A DNA stretch of 64,000 bases, from the NCBI GenBank assembly GCA_018261735.1, contig JAGTRM010000002.1, positions 62,001 to 126,000 on the forward strand, written 5' to 3'. The first letter of the stretch is position 1. Every line of letters starts with the position of its first letter. The stretch is from Pseudomonadota bacterium (lineage in GTDB: Bacteria > Pseudomonadota > Gammaproteobacteria > Burkholderiales > Chitinibacteraceae). Below, one piece after another: positions 53,318-64,000 of this stretch. The translations under genes were made by a program, and so were the position numbers. The notes beneath the pieces were generated by a model that was given only the letters and a program-made list of their open reading frames with translations, was not told where the DNA came from and ran no database searches.

Positions 53318-53344
53318 CGGGCGCCCAACCGGCGCCCGTTTTTT
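53318..53344 (+). terminator. Rho-independent terminator, plus-strand direction
   Basis: CGGGCGCC-CAACC-GGCGCCCG is followed by TTTTTT on the plus strand only. Both neighbouring genes are on the minus strand, so it must end a plus-strand transcript that is not a recognised gene. Confidence 0.85.
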
Positions 53345-53349
53345 ATGGA

Positions 53350-53787
53350 TCAGCGCTTGCGCTGGTGTCGCAGCAGGTTTTCAACGGCTGCGCGCAAGGC
53401 GGGATCTTCCACGGTTTGAGCTAGATCGGAAAAAGCCGCCAGTGCGGGTTCGGACAGGGTTAAGCTTTTGGTTTGCTTAGGGTTTTCCCTTTGCAGGGTA
53501 ACTTGCACCTTGGGGCGGATTGCGGTAGCGTGCCAGCCAGCCTTGTGCAACGCCTCGATCATGGCCGGGGCCGCCATGCGCAGCCGGACCGCGGCCGCGC
53601 TGAACGGCAGGGCGACCAACAGCTCGGAACCGTGCCAGGCCACGCCCAGGCATAGCGGCGCCAGTTCGGGCGGCGCGACCTGGCGGATGATGTCCAGTAC
53701 CTGGTTGAGCGTGGCCACGCGCTGGACGATGCGCGAAAGCTGGCCATCGCGGCCCACGAAGTTGGTTGGAAAATTGTGGTTTGGCAT
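53350..53787 (-). CDS. dciA: DciA/DUF721 family protein
   Basis: This 145-residue protein belongs to the DUF721 family, whose member DciA loads the replicative helicase DnaB in most bacteria that lack DnaC. The conserved region is [34 protein letters not shown] in outline, a KH-like fold. The C-terminal tail is basic ([10 protein letters not shown]). It is divergent from the M23 peptidase and secA, a common arrangement in betaproteobacteria. Confidence 0.82.
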   Translation of the reverse strand: MPNHNFPTNFVGRDGQLSRIVQRVATLNQVLDIIRQVAPPELAPLCLGVAWHGSELLVALPFSAAAVRLRMAAPAMIEALHKAGWHATAIRPKVQVTLQRENPKQTKSLTLSEPALAAFSDLAQTVEDPALRAAVENLLRHQRKR

Positions 53788-53825
53788 GTGGCCGGAATGA
53801 CCTGATACATAAAGAGAGGCAAGAC

Positions 53826-54722
53826 TTGAATATTATTCTGGTTTCCAGCCGGCTGGCGAGTGCGATTACCCTGGGGCCGCGTCATTTGGCCACGGCACTG
53901 ACTCTGGGCGTGTTGCTGGTGGGCGGCGGCGCGTTTTCGCTGGGCATGCTGCTGTCGCCCCGGTTTTCCGATGCGCCGCTGATGCGCCTGATGCCGGGTG
54001 CCGCGCCGCGCCAGGCCGAGATTAATACGCTGGCGGTCAAGCTGGGCGAATTGCAGGCCAAATTGTTATACCTCAACGGCTTTGCCAAGCGGGTGGGCAG
54101 CAAGACCGGCATCGAGGTGGCCCCTTTCCTGGCGGGACCGACGGTGCCGCGCGGTGGCGCGAGCGCGCCCGGGTTTTTCCTGTCTGCTGCGGATGTAAGA
54201 ATTCAGGTGGCGGCTGCCGAGCAGGAACTGGCTGCCTACCAGGACCAGCTTGCCCTGGCGGACATGATGCTGATGCAGCCCAATGCCGGCAGCTTGCCGG
54301 TGCAGCACCCGCTTCCGGTGCAACAGGCACAGTCATCCACGTTTGGCGCCCGGATCGATCCGCTTACCGGACAGCAGTCGTTCCATGAAGGCATCGATTA
54401 TTCCGGCGATATCGGCATGCCGGTGAAAGCTACCGGCAATGGTACGGTCACCTTTGCGGCCTACCATGCCGAGTATGGTAATATGGTCGACTTGGATCAC
54501 GGCAATGGATTAGTCAGCCGCTACGCGCACAATTCGAAACTGAAAGTGCGGGCGGGTGACAAAGTAACGGCGGGGCAGGAAATTGCACTGCTGGGAAACA
54601 GCGGTCGCTCGACCGGCGCCCATCTGCATTTCGAGATCCGCTACAAGAACGTGCCGCAGAATCCATTGCGCTTCCTGGCGCCGGATATCGTGGCCAGCAA
54701 AGCCCCCGCAACCGCGCCTTGA
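53826..54722 (+). CDS. M23 family metallopeptidase
   Basis: This 298-residue protein starts at a TTG with GAGAGG upstream. An N-terminal TM anchor (LATALTLGVLLVGGGAF) and a coiled-coil stalk lead to a LytM-type zinc peptidase domain: HEGIDYSG (His-x3-Asp), YGNMVDLDHGNGLVSRYAH and the HLHFE motif. It cleaves peptidoglycan crosslinks or activates amidases in the periplasm. It sits directly upstream of secA, as often found. Confidence 0.9.
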   Translation: MNIILVSSRLASAITLGPRHLATALTLGVLLVGGGAFSLGMLLSPRFSDAPLMRLMPGAAPRQAEINTLAVKLGELQAKLLYLNGFAKRVGSKTGIEVAPFLAGPTVPRGGASAPGFFLSAADVRIQVAAAEQELAAYQDQLALADMMLMQPNAGSLPVQHPLPVQQAQSSTFGARIDPLTGQQSFHEGIDYSGDIGMPVKATGNGTVTFAAYHAEYGNMVDLDHGNGLVSRYAHNSKLKVRAGDKVTAGQEIALLGNSGRSTGAHLHFEIRYKNVPQNPLRFLAPDIVASKAPATAP

Positions 54723-54856
54723 AGCCCGGTTGCACGGAGAGATAATGGATGCATGCGCGGCGGATGGGGCAACCCAGTCCGCCGTTGTCGTTATCATTGA
54801 ATAATTTGAAACCGGCCCGCACTTGACTGATTCGGGTCCACTTTGATGGCAAAAAC

Positions 54857-57565
<2,709 letters not shown>

Positions 57566-57613
57566 GCCCTCGGCGTTGACGGGCGGAATTCAACCCGCTA
57601 GTCTAACGCCTAC

Positions 57614-57686
57614 GGGCCGATAGCTCAGCTGGGAGAGCGCTGCGTTCGCAATGCAGAGGTCGTGAGTTCGATCCTCATTCGGTCCA
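57614..57686 (+). tRNA. tRNA-Ala (CGC)
   Basis: The cloverleaf starts GGGCCGATAGCTCAGCTGG. The anticodon stem-loop CTGCG-TTCGCAA-TGCAG gives anticodon CGC. The T arm contains GTTCGATCC. The acceptor contains one G-U pair (G3-U70). The CCA end is not encoded. Confidence 0.93.
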
Positions 57687-57699
57687 CAAATAAAATCAA

Positions 57700-57732
57700 G
57701 GGGTTGGCGCGATGCGCTAGCCCCTTTTTCTT
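57700..57732 (+). terminator. Terminator after tRNA-Ala
   Basis: AGGGGTTGGCGC and GCGCTAGCCCCT pair with two mismatched positions around a GAT loop, and TTTTTCTTTC follows. Confidence 0.75.
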
Positions 57733-57781
57733 TCTGGTTCGAATTCCTGCCACAAATTGGTCCCACCTTGCCCCTGTTGCC

Positions 57782-57928
57782 CCAAGCCATCATTGCCTGC
57801 TGGATGATGGACTTCATGCACGAGCAGCTGGTCGATGACCGCAGTGCCGCGCTCATGGCTATCCGTGCGCGGCCCCCAATTGCTGACTTCAGAAGGGAAC
57901 CTAGTAATAGGCTCACACTCTCATAAAC
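57782..57928 (+). pseudogene. IS3-family transposase (OrfB) remnant
   Basis: One frame reads CWMMDFMHEQLVDDRSA, which matches the W-MDFM-D-L-GR hallmark around the first catalytic Asp of IS3-type DDE transposases. A later ADFRREPSNRL resembles the following DDFNRE segment, with bases between them lost. There is no start or other half. The remaining bases of the 57687-58009 gap carry only the tRNA terminator. Confidence 0.6.
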
Positions 57929-58009
57929 ACAGACTTGATTGAGCGCATTCAGGGGGAGTGATCCTTGCTATGACCGCGCCAACGCGAGTCGAGCGGAAGG
58001 AGAGGCAAA

Positions 58010-58795
58010 ATGCTTAATGACTATTCCTTTATGGTTTTTTTCATTGCGGCTGCGGTGCTCATCTGGTTTTTTTCTTCAGCCATTTATATTTTCCGGGAGT
58101 ATGAGCGCGGTGTCGTGTTCACCTTGGGACGTTTTTGGAAGGTCAGAGGTCCGGGGTTTGTCTTCATCGTTCCCTTGATCCAGAAGGTGGTCCGGGTGGA
58201 TCTGCGCACCGTGGTGCTGGAAGTGCCGACGCAGGACGTGATTTCGCGCGACAACGTCTCGGTGAAGGTCAGCGCGGTCGTGTATCTGCGCGTCGTCGAC
58301 CCGGAAAAAGCGATCATCCAGGTGGTGGATTTCCTCAATGCCACCAGCCAGTTGGCGCAGACCATGCTGCGTTCGGTCCTGGGCAAGCACCAGCTGGATG
58401 ACATGCTGGCCGAGCGCGAGAAGCTCAATACCGATATCCAGCAGGCCCTGGATGCGCAGACCGATTCGTGGGGGATCAAGGTTTCCAATGTCGAGATCAA
58501 ACAGGTCGATCTGACCGAATCCATGATCCGGGCGATTGCCAGGCAAGCCGAGGCGGAACGGGAACGGCGGGCAAAAGTGATTCACGCCGAAGGCGAATTG
58601 CAGGCGGCGGAGAAACTTTTCCAGGCCGCAAAAATACTCGCCCAAGAACCCCAGGCCATCCTGTTGCGCTATCTGGAAACGCTCACGGTAATCGGTGCGG
58701 ACAAAAACACCACGGTCGTGTTTCCCTTGCCCATGGACCTTGTCGCTCCACTCATGGCCAAGCTGAAAACGGGCAGCGATGGTGGCTTGGGTTAA
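58010..58795 (+). CDS. Slipin, SPFH/stomatin-like membrane protein
   Basis: This 261-residue protein has GGAAGGAG upstream. One N-terminal membrane hairpin is followed by the SPFH domain: [26 protein letters not shown] in outline, [20 protein letters not shown], and the C-terminal coiled coil [26 protein letters not shown]. It oligomerises on the membrane and is thought to organise quality-control or lipid domains. The usual NfeD partner gene is not adjacent. Confidence 0.92.
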   Translation: MLNDYSFMVFFIAAAVLIWFFSSAIYIFREYERGVVFTLGRFWKVRGPGFVFIVPLIQKVVRVDLRTVVLEVPTQDVISRDNVSVKVSAVVYLRVVDPEKAIIQVVDFLNATSQLAQTMLRSVLGKHQLDDMLAEREKLNTDIQQALDAQTDSWGIKVSNVEIKQVDLTESMIRAIARQAEAERERRAKVIHAEGELQAAEKLFQAAKILAQEPQAILLRYLETLTVIGADKNTTVVFPLPMDLVAPLMAKLKTGSDGGLG

Positions 58796-59120
58796 CTGGC
58801 ACTTCTGAACCGACAGGGCTGCGGACGCTGCTGCGTTCGCAGCTTTTGGGCGGCATGACGGCCGTTGGTTGAATCCGTTATCTGCGGATCAGCGAAAGCG
58901 CTGGCAAAATTTGGCCCGGTCCCGGTTGAACCGTGCAACGCTACAAGCCTTTTTCCGAACTATAATCGCCCCTTGCTGCAAAAAGACGAGGCATCCCGCC
59001 GGCCAGTGACAGGCGCGCGGAGTCTTGCTGCCTTTTTAAATCCGGATAGCGGGTTTGGGCAACGGATGCCGTTCTGCTTGCACCGCTCAACGATTCCCTG
59101 TTTGGTAAAGCTGGTTTTTC
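58796..59120. other. Spacer between slipin and epd
   Basis: No gene is supported. A TATAAT at 58961-58966 is a plausible -10 box for epd, without a good -35 at the right distance. Open frames here have no ribosome binding site. Confidence 0.4.
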
Positions 59121-60146
59121 ATGACACTGCGATTGGCTATCAACGGCTATGGCCGTATCGGGCGCTGTTTTTTTCGGGCACTGCAGGAATCCCCGCTGCG
59201 GGACAAGATTTCCATTGTGGCCATCAACGAGCCGGCGGATCTGGACAGCATCGCCTATCTGACCCGCTTCGATTCGACCCACGGACGTTTTCCGCTGCCG
59301 GTGGAAACGAGGGGCAATTCGTTGGTGGTGGATGGCTGCGAGATCCCGGTTTTTCATGCACAGACTCCGCAAGGCGTGCCCTGGGGCGAGCTGGGCGTGG
59401 ATATCCTGCTGGAGTGTTCCGGCCGCTATGCCTATCGTCACGAACTGCAGCAATTCCTCGATGCCGGGTGCAAGCGCCTGATGCTTTCCCATCCGGGCCA
59501 GGGCGCCGAGGATGTCGATTTCACGGCGGTGTACGGTATCAACCAGCAGGGGCTGAGCGGGCAGGAACGCATCGTCTCGGCGGCGTCCTGCACCACCAAT
59601 GCCGTGGTGCCGGTGCTGAGCGTGCTGCACGAGGCGTTCGGCGTCGAAAATGTGCTGCTGACCACGCTGCATTCGGTGATGAACGATCAACCGCTGATCG
59701 ACGGCTACCATCATTCCGACCTGCGCCGCACGCGTTCGGCCATGCAGTCGCTGGTGCCGGTCTCGACGGGGCTTGCGCGCGGGGTGGAGCGGCTGATGCC
59801 GCAACTGGCCGGGCGGGTGCAGGCCAAGGCCATCCGCGTGCCGGTGCTCAATGTCTCGGCGATCGATCTGGCGCTGACGCTGGAGCGTCCGGCCAGCGTG
59901 GCCGAGATCAATGCCTGTCTGATCGAAGCCAGCCGTAACTTCCCCGGCCTGCTGGCGTATTCCGACGAGCCGCATGCCTCGACCGATTTCAACCACAATG
60001 CCCACTCGGCGATCGTCGATGGCGGCCAGACCCGCGTTTCCGGCCGGCATCTGGCCAGCCTGATGGTCTGGTTCGACAACGAATGGGGTTTTGCCAACCG
60101 CATGCTGGATATTGCCGCTTACTGGCAGAAGCGCTGGCAAGACTGA
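59121..60146 (+). CDS. epd: Erythrose-4-phosphate dehydrogenase
   Basis: This 341-residue protein of the GAPDH fold has INGYGRIGR, the catalytic Cys157 in SAASCTTN, LTTLHSVMNDQPLIDGYHH and the C-terminal DFNHNAHSAIVDG with WFDNEWGFANRMLD. HSVMNDQ and DFNHNAHSAIVDG are closer to E. coli Epd than to glycolytic Gap. It oxidises erythrose 4-phosphate for pyridoxal phosphate synthesis. A terminator follows. Confidence 0.85.
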   Translation: MTLRLAINGYGRIGRCFFRALQESPLRDKISIVAINEPADLDSIAYLTRFDSTHGRFPLPVETRGNSLVVDGCEIPVFHAQTPQGVPWGELGVDILLECSGRYAYRHELQQFLDAGCKRLMLSHPGQGAEDVDFTAVYGINQQGLSGQERIVSAASCTTNAVVPVLSVLHEAFGVENVLLTTLHSVMNDQPLIDGYHHSDLRRTRSAMQSLVPVSTGLARGVERLMPQLAGRVQAKAIRVPVLNVSAIDLALTLERPASVAEINACLIEASRNFPGLLAYSDEPHASTDFNHNAHSAIVDGGQTRVSGRHLASLMVWFDNEWGFANRMLDIAAYWQKRWQD

Positions 60147-60170
60147 AGTTCGCTCTGGTTGAATCGCGTG

Positions 60171-60201
60171 AAGGCTGCCTGCTGGATGGGGCGGCCTTTT
60201 T
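60171..60201 (+). terminator. Terminator of epd
   Basis: AAGGCTGCC and GGCGGCCTT form a 9-bp stem with one G-U pair, then TTTTT, 24 bases past the stop. Confidence 0.8.
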
Positions 60202-60341
60202 CGTATCTATCGACCACTGGTCCGGCGCTGCGCTTGGTGGCGGAGGGTTTGCCTGCCACAATAAAATCAACGGGTTAAATCTGTCTTGTTGTTCTTGATG
60301 GCCGCTTGCCGTAGGTAATTGAACAGGAGCCCTGCCGCGCC

Positions 60342-63002
60342 ATGACGATCCATTTGCCCCTCGCGCAACTTCCGGTGGATGCCGCACTGACCAGCCTCAA
60401 ATCCCGGCTTGAAGGCCTGCGGGCCGATGAAGTCAGCCGCCGGCAGCGCGAATTCGGCCCCAACCGGGTCGAGGCGGTGGCGCGGGAGCCGCTCTGGCTG
60501 AGTTTCGCGCGCGAGTTCACCCATTTCTTCGCGCTGATCCTGTGGCTGGCCGCCGGGCTGGCTTTCTTCGCCGAGACACAGAGCCGTGGCCAGGGCATGC
60601 TGCAGCTCGGGATAGCCGTGGTCGGCGTCATCGTGATCAATGGCGTTTTTTCCTTTTGGCAGACCTACCGGGCAGAACAGGCACTTTCGGCGCTGCGGCA
60701 ATTGCTGCCACAGCAGGTGAATGTGCTGCGCGAGGGCGCGGAAGGCACCCAGCCGGTCGAAGCGCTGGTGCCCGGCGATATTCTGCTGCTCGGCGAAGGC
60801 GACAAGGTGCCGGCCGATTGCCGGGTGATCGAAGCTTTCGATCTGCGCGTGAATCTGGCCACGGTCACCGGCGAGGCCCTGCCCAAGGCGCGCAATGCCG
60901 AGCCGGATGACAACGCATCGCCACTGCACGCGCACAACCTGCTGCTGGCCGGCACGCTGGTCGTTGCCGGGCAGTGTCGTGCCGTGGTGTTCGCCACCGG
61001 CATGCGTTCCGAGTTCGGCAAGATCGCGCACCTGACGCAAACGGCCCGCACGGAGATCTCCCCGCTGCAGCGTGAAATCGCCCGCTTGTCGAAACTGGTG
61101 GCGCTGCTGGCCAGCTGCCTGGGCATCGTTTTCTTCTTCATCGGCCAGGCGATCGGGTTGCCGTTCTGGAGCAACCTGATGTTCGCGATCGGCATCATCG
61201 TCGCCAACGTGCCCGAGGGCCTGCTGCCCACGGTGACCCTGTCGCTGGCGATGGCGACCCAGCGCATGGCGCGGCGCAACGTGCTGGTGCGCCATTTGCC
61301 CGCGGTCGAGACGCTGGGCAGCACCACGGTGATCTGTTCCGACAAGACCGGCACGCTGACGCAGAACCGCATGAGCGTGAAGCGGGTGTTTGCCGACGGC
61401 GATTTCCGCGATCCGTTCGGCCGTCTGCCCCCGGTGCTGTTGCAAGTGGCCGGGCGCTGCCACACGCTGCGTTTTGCCGATGGCAAACCCCAGGGCGACC
61501 CGATGGAGGCCGCACTCTGGCAGCTTGCGGCCCGGGGCGGCTGGAATGAGACACGGCGCACCTGGAGCAGCGAGATTCCATTTGAAGCCGAACGGCGGCG
61601 CATGTCGGTGATCGATACGCCGGCAGAAGGCGGGCAGGCACTGTATTGCAAGGGCGCGCCGGAAACCGTGCTGCCACTGTGCACCCTACTTTGGCAGGGC
61701 GGCAAGACGCAGGCGCTGGACGAAGCGCGGCGCGCGGAGCTGATCGCGGCGCAGGAAGAAATGGCTGGGCAGGGCTTGCGGGTCCTCGCGCTGGCCTGGA
61801 AGCGCTTGGCCGACGATGAAGCGCCGGCCGAGGCGCAACTCATCCTGTGCGGACTGGTCGGCCTCGAAGACCCGCCCCGGCCCGAGGTGCCGGCCGCCAT
61901 TGCCCGCTGCCATTCCGCCGGGGTGCGCGTCATCATGGTGACCGGCGATCACCCGCACACCGCGCTGGCCATTGCCCGTGAAATCGGGCTGGTTCGCGGA
62001 ACGGAGCCTATGGTGCTGCGCGGTGAAGCGCTGCCGAAAATGTCGCCCGCGCAACTGCAGCTGGCGCTGGATGCCGAGGAAATCGTGTTCGCCCGGGTCA
62101 CGGCCGAACAGAAGATGCTGATCGTCCAGGCGCTGAAGCGCAAGGGTGAGACGGTGGCCGTCACCGGCGACGGCGTGAACGATGCGCCGGCGCTGAAAAC
62201 GGCGGATATCGGCGTGGCGATGGGGCTGGCCGGAACCGACGTGGCCAAGGAGGCGGCCGACATTATCCTGCTCGACGACAACTTCGCCAGCATCGTCAGC
62301 GCGATCGAGGAAGGGCGGGCGGTTTACGAGAACCTGCGCAAGTTCCTCACCTACATCCTGACCTCCAACATTCCGGAGCTGATCCCCTACCTGGCCTTCA
62401 TGCTGTTCCGGATTCCGCTGCCGCTGACCGTGATCCAGATCCTCGCGGTCGACCTGGGCACCGACATGCTGCCGGCGCTGGCACTGGGTGCGGAGGCGCC
62501 GCATGCCGGCGTGATGCAGCAACCGCCGCGCGCCCGGCACGAGCGGCTGTTGTCCTGGGGGCTGGTGGTGCGGGCCTATCTGTGGCTGGGGATGCTGGAG
62601 GCGGGCATCGCCATGGCGGCTTTCTTCCTGGTGCTGCAGGGGGCCGGCTGGCATTACGGCACGATGCTGGCGGCTCGCGATCCGCTCTACCTCGGTGCCA
62701 CCAGCGCCTGCCTCGCCGGCATCGTGGTCGCGCAGATGGTCAACGTGTTTCTCTGCCGCCATCCGGCGCGCTCGGCGCTGGGCTTCGGCCTGTTCGCCAA
62801 TCCGCTGCTGCTGGGCGGGTTGATCCTGGAACTGGCGCTGATCCTGTTCATTATCTACACCCCCTGGGGCAATGCGCTGTTCGGTACCGCGCCGCTGGCC
62901 GACGAAGTCTGGCTGGCGATCATGCCGCTGGCGTTATTGATGGGCCTGCTGGAAGAGGCGCGCAAGGCCGGCTGGCGCCGCTGGCTGAGCCGCAAAAGGT
63001 AA
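60342..63002 (+). CDS. P2-type cation-transporting ATPase, Na,K-ATPase-like core
   Basis: This is an 886-residue protein. The phosphorylated Asp334 is in CSDKTGTLTQNRMSV. The dephosphorylation motif is TGEALPK (TGE). ATP-binding and hinge motifs are KGAPETVL and TGDGVNDAPALK. TM4 has VPEGLLPTVTLSLA, TM5 SNIPELIPYL and TM6 DLGTDMLPALALG. The run VETLGSTTVICSDKTGTLTQ and DLGTDM are hallmarks of the Na,K/H,K group (P2C) and related bacterial pumps. It likely moves Na+, K+ or Ca2+; the ion is not decided. No beta subunit is present. AGGAG lies 13 bases before the ATG. Confidence 0.88.
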   Translation: MTIHLPLAQLPVDAALTSLKSRLEGLRADEVSRRQREFGPNRVEAVAREPLWLSFAREFTHFFALILWLAAGLAFFAETQSRGQGMLQLGIAVVGVIVINGVFSFWQTYRAEQALSALRQLLPQQVNVLREGAEGTQPVEALVPGDILLLGEGDKVPADCRVIEAFDLRVNLATVTGEALPKARNAEPDDNASPLHAHNLLLAGTLVVAGQCRAVVFATGMRSEFGKIAHLTQTARTEISPLQREIARLSKLVALLASCLGIVFFFIGQAIGLPFWSNLMFAIGIIVANVPEGLLPTVTLSLAMATQRMARRNVLVRHLPAVETLGSTTVICSDKTGTLTQNRMSVKRVFADGDFRDPFGRLPPVLLQVAGRCHTLRFADGKPQGDPMEAALWQLAARGGWNETRRTWSSEIPFEAERRRMSVIDTPAEGGQALYCKGAPETVLPLCTLLWQGGKTQALDEARRAELIAAQEEMAGQGLRVLALAWKRLADDEAPAEAQLILCGLVGLEDPPRPEVPAAIARCHSAGVRVIMVTGDHPHTALAIAREIGLVRGTEPMVLRGEALPKMSPAQLQLALDAEEIVFARVTAEQKMLIVQALKRKGETVAVTGDGVNDAPALKTADIGVAMGLAGTDVAKEAADIILLDDNFASIVSAIEEGRAVYENLRKFLTYILTSNIPELIPYLAFMLFRIPLPLTVIQILAVDLGTDMLPALALGAEAPHAGVMQQPPRARHERLLSWGLVVRAYLWLGMLEAGIAMAAFFLVLQGAGWHYGTMLAARDPLYLGATSACLAGIVVAQMVNVFLCRHPARSALGFGLFANPLLLGGLILELALILFIIYTPWGNALFGTAPLADEVWLAIMPLALLMGLLEEARKAGWRRWLSRKR

Positions 63003-63077
63003 GGCCTTGATCGCAGTGATATACTTGGCCGCGCAGAAGTACCCGCAATCCGTGTTCAATCTTCAAGAGTCCGACCC

Positions 63078-63692
63078 ATGCCCAGAGGCAATATCTACGT
63101 GGTGACCGCGCCTTCGGGCGCAGGCAAGACCACGCTGGTGCGCGCGCTGCTCGCCGCCGATCACCAGATCCAGCTTTCCGTCTCCTTCACCACGCGCCTG
63201 CCGCGCAGCGGGGAGGTGAACGGCAAGGATTACTGTTTTGTTTCGCGTGAAGAGTTCGAGCGCATGATCGCCGCCGGCGCCCTGCTGGAGCATGCCGAAG
63301 TGTTCGGCAATTACTACGGCACCTCGCAGCAATGGATCGAATCGATGCTGGCGCAGGGGCGGGATATCCTGCTCGAGATCGACTGGCAGGGCGCGCAGCA
63401 GGTGCGTCGCCTGTTGCCGGAAGCCATCGGCATTTTCATCCTGCCGCCTTCGCTTGCGGCGCTGGAAGAGCGGCTGCGCGGGCGCGGCAAGGATAGCGAA
63501 GAGGTGATCGTGCGCCGCCTGGCGGCCGCGAAGGAAGAAATCAGCCATGTCGACGAGTTCGACTATGTGATCGTCAATGATCAACTCGACGAGGCACTGC
63601 ACGACATCATCGCAGTCGTGCGCGCCGAGCGTCTGCGGCTCGGCCACCAGAGCGAGCGGCATCAGGCCATGATCGCCGGAATGAAGGGCTGA
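63078..63692 (+). CDS. gmk: Guanylate kinase
   Basis: This 204-residue protein has the P-loop TAPSGAGKTTLV. The GMP-binding segment is VSFTTRLPRSGEVNGKDY with the following FVSREEFERMI. It phosphorylates GMP to GDP. It lies directly before rpoZ, the usual gene order in proteobacteria. Confidence 0.98.
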   Translation: MPRGNIYVVTAPSGAGKTTLVRALLAADHQIQLSVSFTTRLPRSGEVNGKDYCFVSREEFERMIAAGALLEHAEVFGNYYGTSQQWIESMLAQGRDILLEIDWQGAQQVRRLLPEAIGIFILPPSLAALEERLRGRGKDSEEVIVRRLAAAKEEISHVDEFDYVIVNDQLDEALHDIIAVVRAERLRLGHQSERHQAMIAGMKG

Positions 63693-63772
63693 TTCGTTGC
63701 CGGAGCAGGGCGCGGTTGCTGCCGTTGGTGCTCGGCCCGGCCGGCTGCGCCGCAGCGAAGGCTGGCCGGTGA

Positions 63773-63778
63773 TATAAT
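63773..63778 (+). promoter_or_regulatory. rpoZ: -10 box upstream of rpoZ
   Basis: A consensus TATAAT lies 55 bases before the rpoZ ATG. No clear -35 box is seen, so a separate rpoZ promoter is only likely. Confidence 0.45.
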
Positions 63779-63833
63779 CATCGGCCCGGCTGGTTTTTTC
63801 AGTATTGCCAGCGTTGTTTCAGGAGATTGATTC

Positions 63834-64000
63834 ATGGCCCGTATTACCGTTGACGACTGCCTCAACCGCATTGAAAACCGTTTTGACCTGACGCTGGTGG
63901 CTGCCTATCGCGCCCGTCAACTCGAACATGGTTCCAGCCCGCAGCTGGATAACGTCGGTCGCGACAAACCCACCGTCACCGCCCTGCGCGAAGTCGCAGC
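63834..64000 (+). CDS. rpoZ: RNA polymerase omega subunit, partial
   Basis: The ATG has AGGAG upstream. The first 55 codons ([19 protein letters not shown], then [11 protein letters not shown]) match omega, which assists assembly of the beta-prime subunit. The gene continues past the window edge. Confidence 0.97.
   Translation, partial: MARITVDDCLNRIENRFDLTLVAAYRARQLEHGSSPQLDNVGRDKPTVTALREVA

Noticed and set aside
57590..57916. Minus-strand ORF containing GPNEDRTHDLCIANAALSQLSYRPV
   Set aside because: This peptide is the translated antisense of the tRNA-Ala gene, a well-known false annotation.

Overview
The window looks like a chromosomal segment of a betaproteobacterium, most likely of the Neisseriales/Chromobacteriaceae type. 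The basis is gene content and order: an AlgZ/AlgR two-component pair, dgkA, ackA, hisD, an RlmN-type enzyme, a dpp operon, uppP-dciA-M23 peptidase-secA, epd, gmk-rpoZ, initiator tRNA-fMet and tRNA-Ala. All assignments come from reading the sequence and remembered family motifs; no database search was run. The species is not determined.

Bases 1 to about 25,125 are a mosaic genomic island. Its right edge cuts comM after codon 64, and only the 5' part of comM (25126-25317, minus strand) remains in the window. Next to that edge sits an integration module read leftward: an XRE regulator with a consensus promoter, three large tyrosine-recombinase-like proteins and a small charged protein, all linked by overlapping stop/start codons. 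The rest of the island is a run of accessory genes that looks like a defence island. It holds a zinc-ribbon protein with a HAD phosphatase; a two-gene operon ending in a DUF2726 nuclease; a ParA ATPase with a HEPN ribonuclease; an acetyltransferase with a YiiX-type papain-fold enzyme; an SRAP (HMCES-like) gene divergent from a frameshifted umuD and intact umuC; and a 1274-residue protein joining a Cap4-like nuclease to a STAND NTPase. A 39-bp direct repeat brackets the ParA-to-umuC block.

Bases 25,126-44,500 are core or near-core. They contain algZ-algR-DUF2721, dgkA with a BPSS1780-type membrane protein, ackA, a degenerate lipoyl/PSBD protein, an AT-rich spacer with three perfect DnaA boxes, hisD and an RlmN-like radical SAM enzyme. 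A five-gene chemosensory-like operon follows (membrane CheA-like kinase, receiver-CheX protein, CheY, one-TM MCP, CheX). Then come a PhoA-type alkaline phosphatase and a linked ABC exporter system with a His/Asp-rich loop that resembles the Zur-regulated PA4064-PA4066 type.

Bases 44,600-64,000 hold housekeeping genes: tRNA-fMet, a dipeptide ABC operon with two substrate-binding proteins separated by intercistronic hairpins, uppP, dciA, an M23 peptidase, secA, tRNA-Ala, an IS3-type transposase remnant, a slipin, epd, a P2-type cation ATPase with Na,K-ATPase-like signature segments, gmk and the start of rpoZ, which runs off the window.
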